64,000 bases of DNA. Origin: Trichosphaerium sp. ATCC 40318 (lineage: Eukaryota; Discosea; Flabellinia; Trichosidae). The first letter of the stretch is position 1; every line of letters starts with the position of its first letter. Of this stretch, positions 35,001 to 45,434 are shown piece after piece. The notes below the pieces were generated by a model. It made no database searches and was not told the origin of the DNA. It saw only the letters and a program-made list of their open reading frames with translations. The position numbers and the translations under genes are program-made. The DNA is taken from the NCBI GenBank assembly GCA_038496445.1, contig JALMLS010000577.1, positions 930,001-994,000 on the forward strand. Reading direction: 5' to 3'.

Positions 35001-36582
35001 TTACAAAACGTGGATTTGTTGACAATGCTCCAATCTGGATTAATTTACCAAATTCAATTCCACTGTTACCAGTGTTTTTTCTAGAATATTTAGTTGACTA
35101 CACGTCATGTCATATTGAACATACCTGAAAGTAGTATTCGTAATGGTGGTATTGGTTATTCCGCTAAATACAACTGCTAACACTCCGTTGTTAATACAGA
35201 GAAAACTAATCAAGGAGAACTTACGACTTGCTGAAGCATTATTATACTCAAACAAGCATCCTGCTATATTCACAACTGCTCCTATTGGTAGATCTTGAAA
35301 TAATGCTAATAAAGAGTAAGCGTAGATTTGTCATGTACAGTGTACCCAAGGCAGATCCATGTTCAGCGTTCGAATATTGAAAAGTACATCCATAAAACTG
35401 AGCTTTGATAAGATCAAAACCCCTTACAACACCTTGGGCTGTCAAACACGATGAACGACTTAAGAACCAAAATGTACCTGTACCGCCAACTGAATTATTT
35501 CTAAATACACAGTCTATCATTGTCGACACAGACTTGTACATAGTAACAATACTGTATCCTCTTTCCTCTCCATAGAACCGGTAATTAACAAGATCAGGGA
35601 AAAAGTAAGTCATCGTGTTGCGTTCAAAAATGACCCTAAACTATTTAGCACAGAAACGCGAAAATGGTTGCTACCTTGTAAGAACTACACTTGAATTCCG
35701 AACATGTAAAACGCCTGCATCGTTTGCACTTACTTCCTGACAACCATTTTCAATAAACTGTGTGTCTCTACAAGAAATACATCAGGTAAATAGAAATGAA
35801 ATAGTTTTGTGCTTCACGTACGTTATTTCAATATGACATCCATTTGATGCATATAAAACAGAAGCAGTATTCTTGAAACAAGTTAATTAAGTTTTGTGAC
35901 GTTCAGTTGGACAAGGCTGTGGAGAAAAAAGTCGTACATTAAAACTATCTCCCTCCTATGTGATTGATTAATACACGAAAATAGGCGAAAAAACGAGCTT
36001 TGTTTGAGTCACTTACGCCATTTTGAACTACTATGCCACACTCTGCGTGTGTAAAAGTGACGAAAGATATTGATAGAATCGGAATACGATCTTCGTCGTA
36101 TTGTCTGCCACACGTGGGTATCGTTAAGAATGAGTTCACCATCTCTCCATCCCATACACTGTTCCCAAGAGATGACCCTTTTAAAAATAGTTCAGTCGGA
36201 GTTTTCAATAGACTGCACGCTACCTTCAATCTTTATATCATTAAGCAACTCCGGCTGGGACCATATTAGATTGGAGTTATTTGTTCCTGAAAAACACGTG
36301 TTAACAAAGTAAGTACTTCATTACGTTTGTACCTTTATAGACGCCACTAGCCAGTTTAATAACATCTCCAGAAGAACTCGAATTAAACAATGTATATTTT
36401 ATAGAGCGACAAGGCTCCTGTTCATTAGTGCAGTCTCCAAAATCACGTCCTACGTAACCAATACAATTAGTAACTGACAAAACAATTGCATTTTCAATAC
36501 CATTTGGGCTTATGTACCGTTTGGTACATATGCACGACGCCAATAACGATAGAAATACTAGTTTAATTATGTGCATCCGCAT
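32083..36582 (-). CDS. Beta-helix ectodomain class C GPCR, copy C
   Basis: The start at 36582 gives MRMHIIKLVFLSLLASCICT, a signal peptide. The ectodomain (about 36345-33680) has the block GRDFGDCTNEQEPC, a SSSSGDVIKLASGVYKG start of the solenoid, and repeats of FxxN…GGA type (CLFEENSARNSGGALL; CSFINNHALSGGAVNS). A linker with DIRAWSDWSD leads into TM1 (ITTIITLVLVSLGIICTLVI). The 7TM part keeps the class C cysteine pair, KVPSLYNESRWMGAAIYNN and, through an intron ending at the TTAG before TGACTCTG, the TM7 motif TVTLMVIFIPKLW. The C-terminus is a short coiled coil, MNDLKKKLAKAEKLLKESK, ending SLNYDE. There is no Venus-flytrap domain. All exons read as open, so this copy looks intact. The coiled coil and the GABA-B-like TM7 suggest dimerisation, which is inference. 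Confidence 0.86.
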
Positions 36583-37109
36583 TAGTGGTTGTGTTGATAT
36601 TATAGGTATTCAAGTTAATTGTGAATTTGGTTTGACCCATTTGTTGTAACTTGGAAAAAATAAATAGAATTCGGAGATTGAATTACACTTCTTTGTCAGG
36701 GCAAACAAAGGAAGACGTATAAGAAGTCATTTTGGACATAGACGCAAATTACACAGAATTTTCAAAAGGCACAAGAAATACACAACAATTATTTGGTTTT
36801 CGGAGTTTCCTAATTTAGAACGAAAGGCAAAGAGGGACAACGTGTTATTGACAACGCCTATTCATAAATCAACAATTAACATTGCTAACGCACGCCACCT
36901 TGCAGCGTTTATTTCTCCTTTGCCTATTTAAAACAAATACAACAAGTAGTTGTTCAGTTCGAAAAGCAGATCTTTTTTTTTTCCCATTAAATAGGCGCTT
37001 CTGATTAAATTATACACTACTTCTGTAACGAGAGGATTCGAGATACGTTCATAGAACACGAGATATATCAACTCGAATCCTCTCGTTACATTTTCAGGTG
37101 ATACTAACG
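36583..37109. other. Upstream region of receptor copy C
   Basis: Contains the presumed promoter of copy C (similar to the region upstream of B) and a perfect 19-bp inverted repeat at 37024-37090. No coding sequence is recognised. Confidence 0.5.
37024..37090. repeat. Perfect 19-bp inverted repeat
   Basis: Arms 37024-37042 (TGTAACGAGAGGATTCGAG) and 37072-37090 are exact reverse complements with a 29-bp loop. It lies just past the stop codon of the minus-strand ankyrin gene, so it could form a hairpin in the 3' region of that transcript. Confidence 0.9.
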
Positions 37110-37611
37110 TCACGTGCTGTTTTCCGAAATTAAAGTAGTTACATAACGCCGGAAATCATCTGAGGGTGATGCATCTAATGGTGTTTCTCCCCATTTCTTG
37201 AGTTGTTCAGAAAACAGAAAGAAGACAAAAAAACTTTTGCTAGTACGTTTTTTGCTTTGACGTCCGCATCAGCTTTTATCAACAGGGCTACCATCTCCTT
37301 TAACCCACTTTCCACTGCAGCGTGTAATAGTGTTTGTTTCTTTGTTTTGAAGGGGTTAAGCACTACATTTTACAAAAAGAGTCTCTTACCGTCTAAAAGA
37401 GCGTCAGATTATTCACGGTTGTGGAATCGTACGAGCTACAATCGTTAGTATTTGTACAACGCCCTAAACTGTCCTACCACCTACTTACGCGCGTTAGACT
37501 GCATAGAGATTATTTACGTACAGTTGGTTTATTTACCACTCTAGGGTTTTTTTTAATAGCAATGCGCACTGTATCAACATCTCCAGAAGCAACTGCTTTA
37601 AACAGTGACAT
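37110..37611 (-). CDS. Small ankyrin-repeat protein
   Basis: Three exons are inferred from 37611 down to the TGA at 37110-37112, giving roughly 98 residues. The reading starts MSLFKAVASGDVDTVRIAIK, continues through a GTAAAT-donor intron to KTKKQTLLHAAVESGLKEM, and after a gtactag-donor intron to KWGETPLDASPSDDFRRYV. This is about two to three ankyrin repeats with the classic TLLHAAVESG and GETPLD motifs and nothing else, so the protein is likely a small cytosolic protein-binding module. An alternative upstream start in the same open frame exists but lacks any family match, so I chose the Met at the beginning of the first ankyrin helix. The last exon and intron were copied, with the receptor unit, to 31762-31860. 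Divergent from the gene at 38037. Confidence 0.72.
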
Positions 37612-38036
37612 GTCACGCTTGTTTCTGACAAGCCAAGCCGTTAAGCACTTAAACATAAAACAAAGCGTAGGCATCCTAAAATGAAGCAAGAGAAGCAATG
37701 TGTACAATGTAGCTCTAAAGTGCCTCATTTGTACAAAATATTTTGTGCCAACTCTGCAAATCCAAGTGTTAGGTTGACACATTGCGTGCGTACCAAAATA
37801 CACAAAACTACTGACTTACGAGTGATTGTAGACGAAATGTAATCAAATTGCTGACAAATACGTTGAATTTGACTGGATTCTACTACTCCTGGATCTCTTA
37901 CTACTTAAAACGGCCGTTTACAAACACATTCTATTTAATGTTGAATACACAGCTAAAAACTGGCTACCGGTACGCGAACGGCATCTCATGGTATTAGCAG
38001 TGACAGGCAATAGTCTTGGACAAAGAAATCACTCGT

Positions 38037-38766
38037 ATGCACTCTACTCTTTCTTGCCTGTATCCCCAAAGTATATTTTATGTCAAACCCAACGTTCAAA
38101 TCCTTGACAACATAGACACGAAATGGTTTTCTCTGCATCTTTATTTTAGTAATTTTTCACTTGATGATGCGTTGACGTCAAATTCAATGATTCCAGCGTC
38201 ATGGTACTTTGGTATCGTTGCGTATTCAATAGCAGAGTTTGCTGTATTTGTTCTTGGTAAGCACACAGCCACGTTGCTTTTTTTTTAGTTTCATCTCACG
38301 ATAGTATAGGAGCATTCACTACTATCAAGTTAATGGCGGGAGAGGGAGAGTACGTATTGTTGACATCTTTTTGGATGTTTTTTTAGTTGACACTTTTAAC
38401 TTTGACACGTAGTCTTCGCCTTATTCTTTCTGCTATTTGTCTGTCGTCATTTTCAAGACCGTTCATACTCTTGACTGTAATTTGGCACTATGCAATCTAT
38501 ATTGTTGCTTTAATTGATATTTACGTGTTGGCTTCTAACGTAGTCGCGTTAAATGGTAAGAAACAGATTTTTACTTTGTTTTTGAAGTCAAAAAATAATA
38601 GCTTTGTGTAGCCGTTATAAAGTCACAATCAACGGCGTTCGCTGCCGTTTTTGCTGGTGTATTACTACAATGTCTCTTACAACTCATTGTGTACTTGGCA
38701 TCTCCTTCATTTATGGAACCTTTCTGGGAGCTATCATTACATTCTGTTCAGTACTTTTTTGGATAA
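38037..38766 (+). CDS. Four-helix membrane protein, unknown family
   Basis: The in-frame ATG at 38037 (or the later one at 38187) begins a gene with three introns. Exons read …MIPASWYFGIVAYSIAEFAV, then a piece with SSHDSIGAFTTIKLMAGEG, then LRLILSAICLSSFSRPFIL with HYAIYIVALIDIYVLASNV, then FAAVFAGVLLQCLLQLIVYL and the end SLHSVQYFFG with TAA at 38764-38766. For the second intron I use the TAG at 38411-38413 as acceptor because the nearer TTTTAG puts the reading frame into a stop. Four hydrophobic segments are predicted. No motif identifies a family. It sits 123 bp upstream of PCF11 on the same strand and 425 bp from the divergent ankyrin gene. The first exon is the least certain part. Confidence 0.55.
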
Positions 38767-38889
38767 CAACCCAGTTGTGAATACTGTGGCGCTCTGGTTT
38801 TAAGTAACGGCAGTTTTTGGGTGTAAATAATTTTGACAGTGAAAACGTTGTTTGTAGACAGAACAGAGGAAGCTTAGAGAACGACGCGT

Positions 38890-41840
38890 ATGCAAGGATC
38901 ACAGTCGTATCGCCACCAAGGATCATACAACCATGAATTAGCAAAAGAATATGAAGAATCGCTTCGAGAACTTACTTTCAATTCTAAGCTTATAATAAAT
39001 AATTTAACTATCATCGCAGACGAAAATATTAAACATGCAAGAGAAATAGTTGATGTTGTGTGGCGAAGAATGCTTCAGGTGCGTTACCGTACAACGCATT
39101 GCCTTTAGCTATACGCTACAGCGTTAATTTACGCGGTTTGGCATACTTTAGTTCGTGCCAATCGCCCAGTAAGCAAGAGGGCGAACTTGGAAGCGTTATT
39201 AATTTTAAACCCTCCGTTTTATTAACTGTAGTACTCCTTAGAGCCCTCCAAACGCTAAATTACCTGTTATTTACCTGATGGACTCGATCTTGAAAAATGT
39301 TGGAGGAGTTTACTTAGACATGTTCGCAAAAAACTTGTTTTACAACGTAACGTCTACGTTTGATAAAGTAGACTCTCAAACTCGTAACCTAATAACTTCG
39401 CTTGTTGAAACTTGGAAACAGTCTCGCCTGTTTGCTCCTAATCTTATAACGCGCATCGAAGTCAGAATGCATAACGTATTGAAATCAGGTTATAACCAAC
39501 AAGGGTATGGTAATCAACCACCGCCTGTACATAATAGAGGAAGCGTAACAACAGGATCTACAGGCAAGTAACCGTTAACGACACAAATTGACAAGAAAAA
39601 AACAAACTCATATGACACTTCGCCTTCTCACAACGCAATTAGACTCTCAGAACCTCTATCATCTTGAAACGCAAATATTACAGCGTCTCGCCGTCCTTAT
39701 GGGCAAACACAACGTGAACTTTCTCCAAATGTCTAACCAAGCCCGCCAACAAGAGCGTACAGCTTTATTGCTTCAAGTTCAATCCGAATTAGGGACAGCG
39801 GCGAACCCTAACCAAGAAGTCGTTATTCTTCTCCAACAGCTACAACAGCTTTACCTACACATTAATCAAAGCCCTCCGCAACAGCCCCAAAACATCCCAC
39901 CTCCCCAGCCGCACTTACACAACCAAAATAACGGCGCAATGCCAAACCTTGTACCAAATTATCGCGAACACAACCCTAGTATGACAAATAGCCACGGTAA
40001 TGCGCGTGCTGGTAGGCAAGTGCGTCGTGACGCGCCTACCGGTATGGGAGGTCCTAAAAACGGTTCTGGATTAGCTAATGCAAATTTGACCGGTTTGTTA
40101 AAAACTTTGAAGTCAATGGGAAAGTCTAGTTCAGGAAAATCTCAAGGTGGGTCTACGAGCCAACATACGAACCCACGAGGTAGGCAACAAGATAATTGGA
40201 ATCGTCGTGCTACTATGCCTAAGCTTAGTTTCCGAGACTTGTCCTCATTGAAACGGTACGGTGTCTTTGTTTTTTTTGGATGACAGTTTTTGAACTTGAT
40301 TTTTTGTGGCGCTGTTTGAGATTGTTTGAGGACTTACTTCTGTTTTTTGTTGTAGGAAGAGTGTGGCTGTTATTAATAGTTTATATTCTGATTTTAAATG
40401 TCAATGTACTCAATGTGGTATGAGATTTAGAAAAGCAGAAGAACTTAAACCGCACGTCCAATGGCACTTTGAAATTAACTACAGGAAACGTAATATTCGT
40501 ATATCTCGTGTATGGTTCCAACAAAAAAACGTGCGTATAATTTTCTTGTATACTAGCGCCATAAACAAAGATAATTCGAGCGTTGTTAGACGTCTGCTAT
40601 TTGTTGTTGTTGTTTTTTTTTTGAATTTGTTTAATGCCATTGAAGCCTTTCTAAAGTTATTTTTTAGCAATGGATAAGACCTACTCAAGCTTTGATCGAA
40701 CATAAATCGAAACAAGGTACAAATATTATTCTCCTTATCTCTACAATCACGTGATATTTTATTTTTTTTCAAACTGACACGCGACATTTTAGAAGAAAAG
40801 AAAAAGGCTGAAGAAGCGAAGATTGGCCCTAAGTCTCGTGTTCCAGCACCTAAAGATGGATCTACACCTGTTTGTGCTCTTTGCATGGATTCTTTGGAGA
40901 AGCCAGAATGGGATAGGTATGTAAAGTTTACTTTATTGTCTTCTTGTGTTATTGCACTTTTACAGCAATATTTTTATAAATGTTGCTTGTGTCTTTATAC
41001 AGAGATTAATCATGGACGGTACTGTGCTCATATACTGCGAGATAATAAAATAATAATAATGCTTGAGAGTCGATAGTATTTGACTTTTGAAAAAAAACCA
41101 AAAAAAAACCAAAGAGCACGTGAAAAAAAAGCAAAAAAGCGAAACTTGTTATCTCGTATCGTTTGAAAAAAAAAATCAGAAAGAAATAAGAAAAAAAAGC
41201 CAGTGCTACGCCCTCGATAACTCTCCCTTATACTTTTGAGTATGAGTGTTAACATGATATTATTTTTACGTGTTGTTTCGCGGTAGAGCACACGTATTTG
41301 TCTCCATGGTGTCCTGTTTGATAAGACCGTAAAGATGGAATTCGGAAGTTAGCTATAAAAATTGTTTCAGATATTCAACATTTTCTTGTTGGTTTTCTTC
41401 ATCAATCTTTACGATTTTTTTTTGAAACTTGACATTTACAATTCGATAGTGATTTAGAAGAGTGGATGTGCGATGATGCAGTAATGGTAGATGGAAAGTA
41501 TTATCACAGGTATGAAATCTTTACTTTTTTTGGTTTTTGGTTTTTGTTTATGATTTTATCTCGTTTTGTTGACACTCTCTCACTAGCTCCTGTCATACTG
41601 CTTTACAAAACCAGAGCCCGCAAATACCTCGAAAGTCAGTATCTCATATAAAGAAAGAAGTACAGATAAAACCAGAGCCTGCAAGCACTTCTGAAGGTGG
41701 CACAAAGCGACCACAACTTGAGGTACCTTTATTTTTATGACGAAAGACAGCTTTATTGTATTTGTTTTTTCTTATCTTTTGTTTAGAGTTCAATTGCACC
41801 TCCAGCAAAGAAGCCTAGGTTAGAAACACCAAAGGCATAA
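38890..41840 (+). CDS. PCF11: PCF11-like mRNA 3'-end processing factor
   Basis: PCF11 links the RNA polymerase II C-terminal repeat to cleavage/polyadenylation and to transcription termination. The N-terminal CID domain is clear: EYEESLRELTFNSKLIINNL, then after an intron SPPNAKLPVIYLMDSILKNV, then FDKVDSQTRNLITSLVETW. A Gln/Pro/Asn-rich middle (39640-40250) follows. The C-terminal half has the two zinc-finger regions of the family: CTQCGMRFRKAEELKPHVQW with HFEIN near 40400-40475, and CALCMDSLEKPEWD near 40875, continuing after a long intron with EEWMCDDAVMVDGKYYH and a final CHTA. The gene ends PRLETPKA at 41840. One donor near 39565 may be GC type. The intron 40917-41449 (533 nt) is much longer than its neighbours. 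The gene is convergent with the CRAL-TRIO gene, 278 bp away. Confidence 0.88.
41044..41049 (+). terminator. AATAAA hexamer inside the long PCF11 intron
   Basis: AATAAA occurs within an A/T-rich part of the 533-nt intron of the PCF11 gene. It could act as an intronic poly(A) signal. In A/T-rich DNA it could equally be chance. Confidence 0.25.
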
Positions 41841-42118
41841 TAGCTTTCATTGTAAAATAGATCAAAAAATGTAAAAGAAAAACCCACAAAAACAATGTAA
41901 ACATACAAAAAATGGAATAAAAAATCAAAAACACATAATACGAGAATAAGAGACTCTCAAAATTTTTATTCTACAACTATTTTAATATGTTGTTTTAACT
42001 ACATATTGAAGAGATCATCCCACGTGACTGTGATGAGTGTAATAAATTAAAGTACGCAAATACTTTGATTTGGTTTTTCGAATGAATTGAAGAAAACAGT
42101 TTTAATGGTTTTTTGACG

Positions 42119-43600
42119 TTACACTGTTGCTTCTTGGTTTTGTATTTCTTCTCCATTTTCAGCCCAATATCTCTTATCATATTCTATATTAAAATCACAT
42201 ACCTCATCTACCAGTACATTAGTATTCACCGTTTTTGGGGTTTTGTCAATATGTACCAATACTGTAATCAAGAGTGCCACCAAAGTCGACATGTAGTTGA
42301 TCTTTGTCAACAAAATCAAGTACCCTTGAAGGATCTTTTACAATTTCAATCTGTATTTATAGTTAGAGATTTACTTGCAAACAGACAAAGGAAAGAACAA
42401 AACACGAATTGTATTTTGTGCTGTAGAAATTTTTTTGGTTTTTTGTTTGGTTAGTACCCTCTTCATTAGCTTTTTCTTCATGAAAAGCTTTGCAATCCCA
42501 AATAGAATTTTCATAATAACAGGAGGATTAAGAATTAAAATCTTCTTTACACGCATAGGAAATGTTTCCTGGACATCTTTCATTATCTTTTGTTGAAATT
42601 TCATATCCATATTTTTCATTGTAAATCCTTTCAAATCTTCTACCATTACTATGCCATTTCTAGCCATATCAATGCTAATAGTGTATAAGTATAAAGTATT
42701 ATATTAGGTAAAGCAATCTTTTACATACTTTCCCTCACAGTAAGCACCAACAAGATTCTGCCAAACCATAAACTCTACCATTTTTCTGAATGAATCTTCT
42801 TTATACTTTCCTGGCTCTAAATGTCTTGGAACAAAATATAAAACGCCATATCCATCTTTAGACCGTGCATTAGGTATATTATAAGCGTATCTGTATAAGC
42901 ATTAGTACTTAGTACAGTCATAGAATCGAGGATTTTTGTAAGATTGTTGTTTGTACCCAGTTCTCATTATGTCTATATCAAGATCTGCTAGTTTTGGTAT
43001 CTTTGTAATCTTATGTTTCTTGAGGAAAGCTTCTAGATTCTCTAACATCTTTACAGTACGATCTATATCAAGTTTACGAGACATGAGGCATCCAAGAAGG
43101 TATCTGTCGGTGTGTTCTAATTCAGTAAGATCAAATAAAACACGTGTATCAAAGCAAGAGGCGCTAGCGAAAATACTAGCTTGCTGTCAAACGAATGAAA
43201 CATGAAAACCGGTAATATTGAACGCAAATTTCTGGTTACTAGGGTAATCGAAAATAGGAGTCGAAAACCACGTGATAGAACGAATCTTTTTTTGTGGCAA
43301 GATAAATTTTTGAAAATACTCCTAGCGAGTGAAGGCATCTGTTAACGTACTTTTAGCGAGATCACAAGTGTTTTTTAGTTTCTCTAAAGCTTCTTTTTCT
43401 TCAGGAAACAATTGGTCTTCAAGAGGCATCTCGTTGTACTCACCAATGACTACCTTGACGTAGAGTTAACTCAACAGAAATATTTGTGGTGTTTGCAGCT
43501 ATTTATTTTTAAAGCGAACCTCATGGCCTTCAACCCTTCCTCGGCATTTACTCTTTGTTTTTTCATCCTTTTTAGACGTGTTGCGCTTTGTTTTGGACAT
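42119..43600 (-). CDS. Sec14-like CRAL-TRIO lipid-transfer protein
   Basis: CRAL-TRIO proteins carry phosphoinositides or other small lipids between membranes. The start at 43600 gives a lysine-rich N-terminus (MSKTKRNTSKKDEKTKSK). The CRAL-TRIO N part is DRYLLGCLMSRKLDIDRTVK with MLENLEAFLKKHKI. The lipid-binding domain follows: ARSKDGYGVLYFVPRHLEPG, GIVMVEDLKGFTMKNMDM, KDVQETFPMRVKKILILNPP, and finally VDKDQLHVDFGGTL, which matches the usual Sec14 ending. Seven introns are inferred; the last one (about 42229-42279) starts inside a GTACAT donor and keeps the frame into EVCDFNIEYDKRYWAENGEE. The stop TAA is at 42119-42121. No GOLD domain or membrane helix is present. Intron borders are by eye. 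Confidence 0.83.
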
Positions 43601-43996
43601 GTTGGTTTATGAACTTCTCGGTTTTTAGTAATTTTTGCGAGTTTTCGTGACTTTTTTCGACAAAGCTCCGGGATGGTCTATTTCGCGTTATTTCTGTTAC
43701 TAGGCATTTGGTGTGTTTGTTGGCTTATCCTCTAATTTTATCCACAACCCCAAAACAGTGGAAACCCCACAGAATTGGTTTCGAAAAGAGAATTGCTAAA
43801 TATGTACATGTGAGCTTGGCACCGCCTTTGGCGTAGACTTCTTTTAAGCTCTTGACTCAACTTGCGTTCTACTACTATTTCTTTGATATTTCGTTCCTTT
43901 CGTTAGTGTAAGTTTTCCAATACTATGTTCTTCTCGTATAAAACATTGACACATTGACACGTGTGTAGCGCTGCTGGTATGATACAAACATGCCTG

Positions 43997-44080
43997 AAGA
44001 GATGTTTAGATATCTGAGATATTCTGGATACTTGTGAAATTATCTAGTTTGTCTAGATCTCAGATATCTAAACATCTCTT
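43997..44080. repeat. Perfect 24-bp inverted repeat
   Basis: Arms 43997-44020 (AAGAGATGTTTAGATATCTG and four more bases) and 44057-44080 are exact reverse complements separated by 36 bp. This is one of four such intergenic hairpin sequences in the window; arm sequences are not shared between them. Confidence 0.92.
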
Positions 44081-44248
44081 GACAAAATTGCAGTATAGCA
44101 ATAATGCCCGCGATGAAGTGGTAGTATTCTCAACCTACAAACGAATCTATTGTGGTTTGATGTGTGAATGGGTACGAGCAAAGAACTATGACAACTCTTC
44201 AAACACGTGTGATGCCGTTTAAGTTCTTGCTGACTTGAAGCACACTAG

Positions 44249-44600
44249 CAGTTATACAACACTTGCGAAAAGAAGAATATTTCAACAAAGCTTGTACGAA
44301 GTTACCTCCAACTGAGAGAATCAAAGAACAACAGAGATAATAACCAAGATACACACGAAGTAGATGAACCGATAGAATAGACCAGAACAGCTATATATCC
44401 CCCTTTTTTAAATCTGTATTGTATTCTTTTCTTTGTCAAAACTTTCATCACTCAATCTCGATTGGATGATGAGGCCACTCCCTTGAATACTGGCCAAGTC
44501 GATGCACTCCTAACTTTAAAACAGCTACCCAAAATTATGGGTCTTAAATGTAGCCGTAGACTTAATAAACAAAACATTCATTCATTCAGTTATACAACAC
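44249..44600 (+). mobile_element. Candidate short retroposon flanked by direct repeats
   Basis: The 14-bp sequence CAGTTATACAACAC occurs at 44249-44262 and again at 44587-44600. The 324 bp between contain the dispersed repeat shared with 16802-16878 and end in a short simple repeat (ATTCATTCATTC) next to the right copy. Target-site duplication plus a microsatellite tail is the signature of SINE or truncated LINE insertions. No coding capacity or internal pol III boxes were recognised, so the class is uncertain. Confidence 0.4.
44299..44385 (-). repeat. Dispersed repeat, copy 2
   Basis: Reverse complement of this stretch resembles 16802-16878: both start with CTGGTCTAT and end with AGTTGGAGGTAACTT, with the shared core CGGTTCATCTACTTCG. 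Confidence 0.6.
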
Positions 44601-44689
44601 CGCCCATAGCTATATTTCCACATAGCCTTCTCTAACAGAAAAGTCTCGGTGTATTTCGGTTATCATTTAGCCCCTTTGCTCTCTGAAAC

Positions 44690-44711
44690 AGGGCCAGAGC
44701 GTGTTGGCCCT
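44690..44711 (+). promoter_or_regulatory. Small G/C-rich hairpin before MORN gene 1
   Basis: AGGGCCA and TGGCCCT form a perfect 7-bp stem with an 8-nt loop, 24 bp upstream of the proposed start codon at 44736. It may lie in the 5' UTR. A function is not established, and hairpins of this size can arise by chance. Confidence 0.25.
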
Positions 44712-44735
44712 CTTTTATAGACAACTTAGCTGAAA

Positions 44736-45434
44736 ATGGAGGAAGAATGTCATGTTACGTCCTTTCGTTAGCTAGGCAACACGTGGCTTTTTGTTGACAA
44801 CATACAATAGGTCATTGAGAAAAATGAGCGTTTTCAGCTCATTCTCCTTCCGCCAGAGCTTCAACTCGATATTACAGAGTTAGATCGTGAAGTATATTTA
44901 AAATGGCCATTGTTATCCAAACAAATGGCAACAGCCACGAGGTTTGATAATGCTTTGAAAAAAAATGGTAAATGGTTACAGATACGATGCAAAAAAACGA
45001 GGTGTATATTGTTTGAAAGCCATAGGTATTGGAGAAATGGTGCACTTGAGAGAGAATCAAAGATTGAATGGTTCAGAAAAAGAGGTGCAACACAGGGAAA
45101 GAGGATCCAAAAGCATTTGAGGTTTGGTAACCTTCATGGAGAATACAAAGAGTGGTACAGAAATGGGACATTACGAACTCAAAAGTATTATTACAATGGG
45201 AAGCTTGAAGGTGAGCATAAGGGTTGGCATAAAGATGGAAGTTTAGAACACTGTCATCATTATGTCAGTGATAAACTAGAAGGAGAGAGTAAGGTTTGGT
45301 ATGAGAATGGTCAATTATTTCGACATAGCATCTATGTCAATGATAAACTAGAAGGACTGTATACAGAATGGAAATACAACGGTCAATTAAAACTACAAAT
45401 AAAGTACGCCAACAATATACAAGTAAGAGAGTAA
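44736..45434 (+). CDS. MORN-variant repeat protein with F-box-like N-terminus, copy 1
   Basis: I propose a six-codon first exon (MEEECH, 44736-44753), an intron with a gttacg donor, and a long second exon from 44811. The second exon is certain from homology to copy 2; the first exon is a guess that keeps the frame. The protein begins with ERFQLILLPPELQLDITELD and VYLKWPLLSKQMATATRF, which resembles the start of an F-box, then has MORN-variant repeats: NLHGEYKEWYRNGTLRTQKY, NGKLEGEHKGWHKDGSLEHC, DKLEGESKVWYENGQLFRHS and DKLEGLYTEWKYNGQLKLQI. Such repeats act as protein- or membrane-binding modules. The lone in-frame ATG inside exon 2 (44922) would remove the F-box-like part. Similar F-box-plus-MORN proteins are, as I recall, abundant in some giant viruses of amoebae, so exchange is possible but unproven. 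Confidence 0.68.

Larger units (their letters stand above)
19900..37260 (-). repeat. Tandem triplication of a receptor gene unit
   Basis: Three direct copies of a roughly 4.5-5.2 kb unit lie at about 19900-24560 (A), 26600-31860 (B) and 32040-37260 (C). Exons and introns align almost base for base through most of the length. Units B and C also share the region upstream of the start codon and a piece of the ankyrin gene that follows C, while A diverges shortly upstream of its start codon. B and C therefore look like the product of the later or larger duplication. Confidence 0.92.
43601..44735. other. Intergenic region between CRAL-TRIO and MORN genes
   Basis: No gene is recognised. It carries a perfect 24-bp inverted repeat, a 352-bp segment bounded by 14-bp direct repeats, and a small G/C-rich hairpin just before the MORN gene; each is listed separately. 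Confidence 0.5.

Noticed and set aside
19978-36582. Bacterial polymorphic outer-membrane protein or recent bacterial transfer
   Set aside because: The GGA/FxxN repeats alone would suggest this, but the genes contain many spliceosomal introns and end in a eukaryotic class C 7TM domain.
37421-37684. Plus-strand open frame over the ankyrin gene
   Set aside because: The minus strand carries the ankyrin start (MSLFKAVASGD) with compatible introns, and a decayed paralogue of its last exon exists; the plus reading has no similarity.
41028-41291. Minus-strand open frame inside the PCF11 intron
   Set aside because: Phe/Leu-rich translation of poly-A runs; no start context, no homology.
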